Assembly: GCA_028292785.1 (NCBI GenBank)
Contig: JAQGLQ010000088.1
Coordinates: forward strand, 1 to 7,246
Reading direction: 5' to 3'
DNA from: Noviherbaspirillum sp.
Lineage (GTDB): Bacteria; Pseudomonadota; Gammaproteobacteria; Burkholderiales; Burkholderiaceae
Length of the DNA stretch: 7,246 bases
Positions 1-6,035 of the stretch are shown here, piece after piece. Below the pieces are notes generated by a model that did not search any database, had not been told where the DNA came from, and saw only the letters and a program-made list of their open reading frames with translations. Every line of letters begins with the position of its first letter. Position 1 is the stretch's first letter. Made by a program: the position numbers and the translations under genes.

Positions 1-24
1 GCACGGCGAGGGACCATATTCACT

Positions 25-591
25 TCATGCCGCTGAAAGACAATAGATGCGAAATGGCGCGGATGAACTCTTGTCGAATTCGGCGCCGGCCCGCACTCCG
101 GCTTCGGCCACTTCGCGCGCGCTGCGGACATGGTCGTATACCGCATACATCGCGCCAAGCGCGAAATTGCGTCCGCTGCCTATGCCCCAGAAGCGGTCGA
201 AGCTGAACACCTCGCGGTACGAGTACACGCCGAAGATGCCGTGCGGATTCGCGATCAGCGAGGTCAGCTGCGAAGACTCGTACGGGTCGTCCTCGTCTTC
301 CTTCGTGTTGAGGAAGTACTTTTCCTTCAGTATCTCGTGCACCCTCGAAAAGGTCTCGAACACTTCATCGCGGCTGCCGAGCTTGCACTCTTCCTTCATG
401 TTCGCGAGCAGCTTGCGCATGACCGGAAAATGCGCCGCTGTGCCGGCCAGCGCAATATACGAGTCCGCTATCTGAAAAATCTTTTCGTTCGCCTCATAGG
501 CATTGGACAGGCGGGTATCGCCGAAAGTCACCAATGAGTCCGAAGCGATAGCGATTTCGTTGTTTTTCCTGACGACGACGCAGGTGGTCAT
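25..591 (-). CDS. BPH-type proteasome homologue (HslV/Anbu-like Ntn-hydrolase, threonine peptidase)
   Basis: This 188-residue protein has the layout of a bacterial proteasome-fold beta subunit. It starts MTTC, so removal of the initiator Met would expose Thr2 as the N-terminal nucleophile without a propeptide, as in HslV. In mature numbering Asp17 lies in the IASDS segment and Lys36 in NEKIF, matching the HslV Asp17 and Lys33 with about three extra residues between. An ALAGTAAHF stretch near residue 50 and GIGSGRNFALGA at 136-147 match the HslV GGTAD and GSGG regions. An acidic insertion, TKEDEDDPYES (96-106), is absent from HslV and suits the Anbu/BPH branch. BPH proteins are known to form stacked rings; their substrates and any partner ATPase are unsettled. 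GGAG lies 7 bases before the ATG, which supports this start. The gene sits 132 bases behind aceF on the same strand, so readthrough from the pyruvate dehydrogenase operon is plausible. Family membership is firm; the BPH versus Anbu choice rests on length and lineage. Confidence 0.85.
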   Translation of the reverse strand: MTTCVVVRKNNEIAIASDSLVTFGDTRLSNAYEANEKIFQIADSYIALAGTAAHFPVMRKLLANMKEECKLGSRDEVFETFSRVHEILKEKYFLNTKEDEDDPYESSQLTSLIANPHGIFGVYSYREVFSFDRFWGIGSGRNFALGAMYAVYDHVRSAREVAEAGVRAGAEFDKSSSAPFRIYCLSAA

Positions 592-723
592 TGTTCATCT
601 CCGTGAATAAAGGCAGGTGGCGGCAAGAAGGCGTAGCGCTCATCCGAAGCATCAGGAATTCGGTTGCATGTTTCTCCGCATGCAGAATGAAGCGCAGGCC
701 ATTCCTTTTACTCGTCATTCACG

Positions 724-2067
724 TCATAACAAGGTCTTGCGCATGTCGCTCAGCACGTCGGCGAGATACACGGAAAAACGCGCTCCCATCGCGCCGTCGA
801 TGACCCGATGGTCGTAGGACAGCGACATCGGCATCATCAGGCGCGGTGCGAACTGCTTACCGTCCCATACCGGTTTGATGGCGGATTTGGATAATCCGAG
901 AATCGCCACTTCGGGTGCGTTGATGATAGGCGTGAAGGCGGTGCCGCCGATGCCGCCCAACGAGGAAATGGTGAAGGTTGCGCCCTGCATGTCGGCCGGC
1001 TTGAGCTTGCCTTCGCGCGCCTGGGCTGACAGGTCGCCCATTTCCTGCGCGATCTGCACTACGCCTTTTTTATCGGCATCCTTGACGACCGGCACCACCA
1101 GTCCGTTTGGCGTATCGGCGGCAAAGCCGATGTGATAGTACTTCTTGAGGATGAGGTTCTCGCCCTTGGCGTCGAGCGATGAATTGAACGCCGGGAATTT
1201 CTTGAGCGCGGCGACGCTGGCCTTGATCACGAATGCCAGCATTGTCAGCTTGACACCCGACTTGGCCATCGCGGCATTGCTCCCCTTCCGGAACTCTTCA
1301 AGCTCGGTGACATCCGCTTCGTCGAACTGTGTGACGTGGGGAATCATTACCCAGTTACGATGCAGGTTCGGTCCGCTGATCTTCTTGATGCGCGACAGCG
1401 GCTGCAGCTCGGTCTCGCCGAATTTGGAGAAATCCAGCGACGGCCACGACAGCAGGTCGAGACCGGCGCCGCCGCCTTTGCCGGCGGGCGCGGCTACCGC
1501 GGCGGGAGCAGCTCCGCCGGCCATGACAGCCTTCACATGATTCTGCACATCTTCCTGCGTAATGCGGCCCTTCGGTCCTGAGCCGGTCACGCGGCCGAGG
1601 TCCACACCGAGTTCGCGCGCAAACTTGCGGATGGATGGAGATGCATGGGCCTTGGCGCCATTGCCCACGCGTGGTTCCAGCGCTGCGGTCGGGGCGGTTC
1701 TGGCTTCGGCCTGCGCCGACGCGGCGGGTGCCGCCGGTGCCACTGGTGCGGTCACTGCCGCAGCCGTCGGAGCCGGCGCCGAAGCGGCGGGCGCCGGGGC
1801 TGCTGCGGGGGCGGGAGCGGCGGCGCCGCCTTCCGCATCCAGTTCCAGCAGCAGGGAACCCTCGGCCACCTTGTCGCCCACCTTGACCTTCACGCTTTTG
1901 ACGATGCCCGCATGGCTGGAGGGAATCTCCATGCTGGCCTTGTCGGATTCGACCGTGATCAGGGACTGATCGACCTTGATCGTATCGCCCGGCTTCACCA
2001 TTAATTCAATGACTTCGACTTCCTTGAAATCGCCGATATCCGGGACTTTGACTTCCACCATGCTCAT
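724..2067 (-). CDS. aceF: Pyruvate dehydrogenase E2, dihydrolipoamide acetyltransferase
   Basis: This 447-residue protein transfers the acetyl group from lipoamide to CoA and forms the core of the pyruvate dehydrogenase complex in the cytosol. The lipoyl domain spans about residues 4-78, with the modified Lys43 in VESDKASMEIP. A long Ala/Pro-rich flexible linker (about 80-128) follows. The peripheral subunit-binding domain (about 141-178) contains SPSIRKFARELGVDL and GSGPKGRITQEDV. A second linker rich in Ala, Gly and Pro leads to the catalytic domain (about 210-447), which ends with DHRVIDG at 419-425, giving catalytic His420 and Asp424. There is one lipoyl domain; the E. coli enzyme has three. 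The start is supported by GGAG 8 bases upstream; a second ATG two codons in is possible. The gene lies 142 bases behind aceE and is very probably cotranscribed with it. The next gene downstream is not lpd (E3), which must be further away or elsewhere. Confidence 0.97.
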   Translation of the reverse strand: MSMVEVKVPDIGDFKEVEVIELMVKPGDTIKVDQSLITVESDKASMEIPSSHAGIVKSVKVKVGDKVAEGSLLLELDAEGGAAAPAPAAAPAPAASAPAPTAAAVTAPVAPAAPAASAQAEARTAPTAALEPRVGNGAKAHASPSIRKFARELGVDLGRVTGSGPKGRITQEDVQNHVKAVMAGGAAPAAVAAPAGKGGGAGLDLLSWPSLDFSKFGETELQPLSRIKKISGPNLHRNWVMIPHVTQFDEADVTELEEFRKGSNAAMAKSGVKLTMLAFVIKASVAALKKFPAFNSSLDAKGENLILKKYYHIGFAADTPNGLVVPVVKDADKKGVVQIAQEMGDLSAQAREGKLKPADMQGATFTISSLGGIGGTAFTPIINAPEVAILGLSKSAIKPVWDGKQFAPRLMMPMSLSYDHRVIDGAMGARFSVYLADVLSDMRKTLL

Positions 2068-2085
2068 AGCGTTCGCTCCGTTCTC

Positions 2086-2184
2086 GCCCTCTTCTTCAGC
2101 GAAAGGGCCGGGGTAAGGATGGGTCCCGGCAGAGCACCGGGCAATCCATCAGACTCCGGCCCTCTCTCATGCGCAGAGAGAGGG
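2086..2184. repeat. Nested inverted repeats in the aceE-aceF spacer
   Basis: Most of the aceE-aceF gap is made of inverted repeats. Bases 2160-2168 and 2176-2184 form a perfect 9-bp stem with a 7-base loop. Bases 2104-2111 (AGGGCCGG) and 2156-2163 form a perfect 8-bp pair. Nested inside it are 2118-2122 with 2146-2150 (5 bp) and 2125-2129 with 2137-2141 (5 bp). Bases 2086-2090 can also pair with 2104-2108. The 8-bp outer stem shares bases with the 9-bp right hairpin and with the left hairpin, so alternative folds exclude each other. No T-run follows any stem on the minus strand, so this does not look like an intrinsic terminator. It resembles the GGCCCTCTC-type dispersed intergenic repeats of proteobacteria. 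It could stabilise the upstream aceE message or tune the aceE to aceF ratio; both roles are inferred. Confidence 0.6.
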
Positions 2185-2209
2185 AATTGTTAGTCTTGTT
2201 TGTAGTGAT

Positions 2210-4906
2210 TTACAGCGTAACCGGATTCGGCTTGTTCGGATCGAGGCCGTACTTGGCAATCGCCTGCGCCACGACGGAAGCGGAGATCGCGCCCTCATCG
2301 GACAGCGTCTTGAGCGCGGCGACCGTGACGTAATGACGATTGACCTCGAAGAACTCGCGCAGCTTGATACGCGTGTCGGAGCGGCCGAAGCCATCGGTGC
2401 CGAGAACCTTGTAGGAACGTCCCTTCGGCATGAAGGCGCGAATCTGTTCGGCGAAAGTGCGCATGTAATCGCTTGCCGCGACGATCGGACCGGTCGTGCC
2501 TTGCAGTGCCCTGGTGACATGGGCAAGGCGCGGCTCGTCGGTCGGATGCAGCATGTTGTAGCGCTCCGCATCCTGGCCGTCGCGCGCGAGCAGCGTGAAG
2601 GACGGAGCCGACCAGATATCGGCGCCGATGCCCCAGTCGTTCTTGAGCAGGTCGGCGGCGGCGATCACTTCGCGCAGGATGGTGCCCGAGCCCATCAGTT
2701 GCACCCGGTGCTTCGTACCTTTTTCGCCTTCCTGCAGCAGGTACAGGCCTTTGAGAATGTCGGCTTCCTGGCCGGCTTTCAGGCCCGGATGGCTGTAGTT
2801 CTCGTTCATCAGGGTGATGTAGTAGAACACGTCTTCCTGATTGCCCACCATGCGCTTCAGTCCGTCATGCATGATGACCGCGACTTCGTGCGCGAACGTC
2901 GGATCGTAGGGAATGCAGTTCGGAATCGTCGATGCGAGCACATGGCTGTGGCCGTCTTCGTGCTGCAAACCCTCGCCGTTCAGCGTGGTGCGTCCGGCCG
3001 TGCCGCCGAGCAGGAAGCCGCGCGCCCGCATGTCGCCCGCCGCCCATGCCAGGTCGCCGACGCGCTGCAGGCCGAACATGGAATAGAAGGTATAGAACGG
3101 AATCATGATGCGGTTATTGGTCGAGTACGAGGTCGCCGCCGCGATCCACGAACTCATGGCTCCCGCTTCGTTGATGCCTTCCTGCAGGATCTGGCCGGCC
3201 TTGTCCTCGCGGTAGTACATCACCTGATCCTTGTCGACCGGTTCGTACAGCTGGCCCTGCTGGTTGAAGATGCCGATCTGGCGGAACAATCCTTCCATGC
3301 CGAAGGTGCGTGCCTCGTCGACCAGGATAGGCACCACGCGCGGACCGAGATTCTGATCGCGCAGCAGCATGGTGATGATCCGCACATATGCCTGCGTGGT
3401 CGAAATTTCACGGCCTTCCGCAGTCGGATCGAGCACAGCCTTGAAAGTCGACAGTTCCGGCACCGCCAGGGTCTCGTCCGCCTTCACGCGGCGCTGCGGC
3501 AGGTAGCCGCCCAAGGCCTTGCGCCGCTCGTGGAGGTATTTGATTTCGGGAGCGTCTTCGGACGGCTTGAAGAACGGCACATCGGCAAGCTTGTCGTCAG
3601 GAATCGGAATGGCGAAACGATCGCGCATTTCGCGGATCGCCTCATTGTCCAGCTTCTTGGTCTGGTGCGCGGTATTGCGCGCCTCGCCGGACTTGCCCAT
3701 GCCAAAGCCCTTGATGGTCTTGACCAGCAGTACCGTCGGCTTGTCCTTGCTTTCCTGCGCCTGCTTGAATGCGGCGTAGATTTTGTGCGGATCATGGCCT
3801 CCGCGATTCAGGCGCCAGATGTCGTCGTCAGACATCTTGCTGACCATTTCGAGCAGCTTCGGATGCTTGCCGAAGAAATGCTTGCGCACGTAGGCGCCGT
3901 CCTTGGCCTTGTAATTCTGGTATTCGCCGTCGACGGTTTCCATCATCACTCGCTGCAGGATGCCGTCCTTGTCGCGCGCCAGCAGTTCGTCCCAATAACC
4001 GCCCCAGACCACCTTGATCACGTTCCAGCCGGCGCCGCGGAAATCGGCTTCCAGTTCCTGGATGATCTTGCCGTTGCCGCGCACCGGACCGTCGAGACGC
4101 TGCAGGTTGCAGTTGACCACCATCACCAGGTTGTTGAGCTGTTCGCGGCCGGCCATGCCGATTGCGCCCATCGACTCCGGCTCATCCATTTCACCATCGC
4201 CGCAGAAAACCCATACCTTGCGGTTCGCGGTATCGGCCAGGCTGCGCGCATGCAGATATTTTAGAAAGCGCGCCTGGTAAATGGCCATCAGTGGGCCAAG
4301 GCCCATCGATACGGTCGGAAACTGCCAGAAATCGGGCATCAGCTTCGGATGCGGATAGGACGATAGACCCTTGCCGTCGACTTCGCGGCGGAAGTTCAGC
4401 AACTGGTCTTCGCTCAGCCGGCCTTCAAGGAAGGCACGGGCATAGATCCCGGGAGAAGAGTGTCCCTGGATATAGAGCAGATCGCCGCCGTGGCCTTCGG
4501 AGGGTGCATGCCAGAAATGGTTGAAACCGATGCCCAGCATGTTGGCGAGCGAAGCAAAACTGGAAATATGGCCGCCCAGGTCGCCTTCGGAGCGATTGGC
4601 CTTCACCACCATCGCCATCGCGTTCCAGCGCATCCATGAGCGCAGGCGCTCTTCGTATTCGAGATTGCCGGGGCAGTGTTCCCCGAGATGGGCGGGAATG
4701 GTATTGACGTAAGCGGTATTGCTGGAGAACGGGATGTGGGCACCGCGCCGGCGCGCCAGATCGACCATGCGTTCCATCAGATAATGCGCGCGCTCGGGAC
4801 CTTCGGTTTCGATAACGGCTTCGAGCGCATCGAGCCATTCCTGGGTTTCCATTACATCAGGATCGTTGGCGGCTTGCGCCATGACTTGGTCGAGCTGGGC
4901 TGACAT
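2210..4906 (-). CDS. aceE: Pyruvate dehydrogenase E1, homodimeric type
   Basis: This 898-residue enzyme is the thiamine-diphosphate-dependent E1 of the pyruvate dehydrogenase complex. It decarboxylates pyruvate and reductively acetylates the lipoyl group of AceF. It is full length for the homodimeric gammaproteobacterial type (E. coli about 887). The ThDP/Mg motif runs from GDGEMDEPES (236-245) to NCNLQRLDGP (265-274). Active-site histidines are visible in GGHISSF (His113), QGHSSPGIYAR (His149) and NTAHQTKK (His414). The pyrimidine-domain segments LQEGINEAG (574-582) and GEGLQHEDGHSH (about 644-655) are intact, including the glutamate region that activates the cofactor. The start is set by AGGAG with a 5-base spacing, and the Asp/Glu-rich N terminus suits E2 binding. 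It is the first gene of the leftward operon, behind a near-consensus promoter, with aceF 142 bases downstream. No frameshift or missing key residue is seen. Confidence 0.98.
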   Translation of the reverse strand: MSAQLDQVMAQAANDPDVMETQEWLDALEAVIETEGPERAHYLMERMVDLARRRGAHIPFSSNTAYVNTIPAHLGEHCPGNLEYEERLRSWMRWNAMAMVVKANRSEGDLGGHISSFASLANMLGIGFNHFWHAPSEGHGGDLLYIQGHSSPGIYARAFLEGRLSEDQLLNFRREVDGKGLSSYPHPKLMPDFWQFPTVSMGLGPLMAIYQARFLKYLHARSLADTANRKVWVFCGDGEMDEPESMGAIGMAGREQLNNLVMVVNCNLQRLDGPVRGNGKIIQELEADFRGAGWNVIKVVWGGYWDELLARDKDGILQRVMMETVDGEYQNYKAKDGAYVRKHFFGKHPKLLEMVSKMSDDDIWRLNRGGHDPHKIYAAFKQAQESKDKPTVLLVKTIKGFGMGKSGEARNTAHQTKKLDNEAIREMRDRFAIPIPDDKLADVPFFKPSEDAPEIKYLHERRKALGGYLPQRRVKADETLAVPELSTFKAVLDPTAEGREISTTQAYVRIITMLLRDQNLGPRVVPILVDEARTFGMEGLFRQIGIFNQQGQLYEPVDKDQVMYYREDKAGQILQEGINEAGAMSSWIAAATSYSTNNRIMIPFYTFYSMFGLQRVGDLAWAAGDMRARGFLLGGTAGRTTLNGEGLQHEDGHSHVLASTIPNCIPYDPTFAHEVAVIMHDGLKRMVGNQEDVFYYITLMNENYSHPGLKAGQEADILKGLYLLQEGEKGTKHRVQLMGSGTILREVIAAADLLKNDWGIGADIWSAPSFTLLARDGQDAERYNMLHPTDEPRLAHVTRALQGTTGPIVAASDYMRTFAEQIRAFMPKGRSYKVLGTDGFGRSDTRIKLREFFEVNRHYVTVAALKTLSDEGAISASVVAQAIAKYGLDPNKPNPVTL

Positions 4907-4929
4907 ATCGTCTCCTCTGTTGGGTGTCT

Positions 4930-4950
4930 ATCCCTGTTTGAAGCGGGGAT
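4930..4950 (-). other. Weak hairpin in the aceE leader
   Basis: Bases 4930-4934 (ATCCC) and 4946-4950 (GGGAT) are complementary with an 11-base loop. The hairpin lies in the predicted 5' untranslated leader of aceE, about 24 bases before the start codon and upstream of the AGGAG ribosome-binding site, which it leaves exposed. A 5-bp stem can arise by chance, so a regulatory role is only a possibility. Confidence 0.25.
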
Positions 4951-4999
4951 TAGGCATTTTGTTCAAGATTTGGTTGAGCAGATGGAATCTAGTGACAAG

Positions 5000-5028
5000 A
5001 TTTTAACAGCACCCCTTGGCATTTTCAA
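5000..5028 (-). promoter_or_regulatory. Sigma-70-type promoter for aceE-aceF
   Basis: Read on the minus strand, TTGAAA (5028-5023, 5 of 6 to the -35 consensus) is followed by exactly 17 bases and then TAAAAT (5005-5000, 5 of 6 to the -10 consensus). TGT directly before the -10 box gives an extended -10 element. Upstream, 5031-5085 is markedly AT-rich with A and T runs, as expected of an UP element. The predicted start lies near 4993, giving a leader of roughly 86 bases before the aceE ATG. No PdhR-type palindrome (AATTGGT-N3-ACCAATT) is present. The promoter is inferred from sequence alone, but the match is strong. Confidence 0.7.
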
Positions 5029-5124
5029 AATACGAGATTACTTTCCATATTATGAAATAAAAAGAGAAACAAATTGATAACAGCCGACGGTCAGCGCGAC
5101 ATTAGCCTGAGCCGCCAGCAAATA

Positions 5125-5152
5125 CGATGGAGCCCATCGACCGACTTATAAT
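5125..5152 (+). promoter_or_regulatory. folD promoter: TATAAT box with overlapping palindromic operator candidate
   Basis: A perfect TATAAT lies at 5147-5152, about 34 bases before the folD ATG, giving a predicted start near 5159 and a leader of about 27 bases. No recognisable TTGACA box sits 16-18 bases upstream. That position is occupied by the perfect palindrome CGATGG-AGC-CCATCG (5125-5139), a 6-bp inverted repeat with a 3-base centre, covering roughly -34 to -20. Such placement fits a regulator that blocks polymerase, or one that compensates for the missing -35 box. The TATAAT and the palindrome are seen directly; operator function is inferred. Confidence 0.5.
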
Positions 5153-5185
5153 CCTGTTTTAATCTGATTCTCTCCGAACCCCACC

Positions 5186-6031
5186 ATGTCTGCACAAATC
5201 ATCAATGGAACCACGCTCTCCCAACAATTGAGAACCGACGTCGCCAGGCGCGCGGCCGCGTTGACCGCGCGGGGCAGACAACCAGGACTCGCGGTAATCC
5301 TGGTCGGTGACAGCCCGGCGTCGCAGGTGTATGTGCGGAACAAGGTAAAGGCATGCGAAGACAATGGCATTTACTCGGTGCTTGAAAAGTATGGCGCGGA
5401 CCTGGGTGAAGCGGCGCTGCTGGCGCGCATCGACGCGCTCAATGCCGATCCGCGCATCAACGGCATTCTGGTGCAACTTCCCCTGCCGCCGCATATCAAT
5501 TCCCACAAGGTAATCGAGGCGATCGCGCCGGAGAAAGATGTCGACGGATTCCATATCAGCAATGCCGGCCTGCTGATGACCGGGCAGCCGCTGTTTCGCC
5601 CCTGCACTCCCTATGGCGTCATGAAAATGCTGGAGTCGATCGAATACCCTGTGCGCGGCGCCAACGCCGTGGTGGTCGGCGCCTCGAATATCGTCGGCAA
5701 ACCGCAGGCGATGCTGCTCTTGCAAGCCGGCGCCACCGTCACCATCTGCAATTCGAAGACGCGCGACCTCGGCCATCACACGCGGCAAGCCGACATCCTT
5801 GTGGTCGCCACCGGCAAGCGCAATATTGTCACCGCGGACATGATCAAACCCGGCGCGGTCGTCATCGACGTCGGCATGAACCGCGATGACGAAGGCAAGC
5901 TGTGCGGCGACGTCGATTTCGCCAACGCGAAGGAAGTGGCCGGGTACATCACCCCGGTTCCGGGAGGCGTCGGACCGATGACCATCACCATGTTGCTGGT
6001 CAACACCATTGAAGCCGCAGAAAGAACCTGA
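5186..6031 (+). CDS. folD: Bifunctional methylenetetrahydrofolate dehydrogenase / methenyltetrahydrofolate cyclohydrolase
   Basis: This 281-residue cytosolic enzyme interconverts 5,10-methylene-, 5,10-methenyl- and 10-formyl-tetrahydrofolate using NADP, supplying one-carbon units for purine and formyl-methionyl-tRNA synthesis. Length matches the family (E. coli 288). The N-terminal catalytic domain shows [18 protein letters not shown], giving the conserved Tyr49 and catalytic Lys53. ILVQLPLP (94-101) and KDVDGFH (117-123, with Asp120) follow. The RPCTP segment leads into the Rossmann domain with GASNIVGKP for nucleotide binding. The C terminus carries the family signature [11 protein letters not shown]. 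The start is supported by alignment of [11 protein letters not shown] with family N termini. However, there is no purine-rich Shine-Dalgarno sequence before the ATG; the upstream bases are C-rich. It is divergent from aceE, with prlC 4 bases downstream. Confidence 0.98.
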   Translation: MSAQIINGTTLSQQLRTDVARRAAALTARGRQPGLAVILVGDSPASQVYVRNKVKACEDNGIYSVLEKYGADLGEAALLARIDALNADPRINGILVQLPLPPHINSHKVIEAIAPEKDVDGFHISNAGLLMTGQPLFRPCTPYGVMKMLESIEYPVRGANAVVVGASNIVGKPQAMLLLQAGATVTICNSKTRDLGHHTRQADILVVATGKRNIVTADMIKPGAVVIDVGMNRDDEGKLCGDVDFANAKEVAGYITPVPGGVGPMTITMLLVNTIEAAERT

Positions 6032-6035
6032 CCTG

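Noticed and set aside
494..718. 74-codon minus-strand frame starting just behind the aceF stop and overlapping the BPH start
   Set aside because: It has no recognisable domain, is rich in Arg with low-complexity composition, lacks a clear ribosome-binding site, and its 3' part overlaps the well-supported BPH gene in another frame.
602..723. 7-bp inverted repeat (602-608 with 717-723) and a 6-bp hairpin (665-684) in the aceF-BPH gap
   Set aside because: The outer repeat encloses 108 bases and can occur by chance. The hairpin has no T-run on the minus strand, so neither supports a terminator.
1562..1969. Ala-rich open frames antisense to the aceF linker
   Set aside because: They are caused by the repetitive GC-rich Ala/Pro linker of AceF and have no independent support.
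2333..4264. 643-codon open frame antisense to aceE
   Set aside because: It is a mirror of aceE codon bias in GC-rich DNA. The translation is rich in His, Arg, Val and Ala with no family motifs, while the aceE strand is unambiguous.
4963..4977. TCAA-N7-TTGA inverted repeat in the aceE leader as a regulator site
   Set aside because: Only four bases match on each side, and it does not fit the PdhR consensus. This is too weak to list as a feature.
5084..5118. TTGATA at about 5084 as a -35 box for folD
   Set aside because: No acceptable -10 hexamer lies 16-18 bases downstream, and the exact TATAAT at 5147 is a much better candidate.
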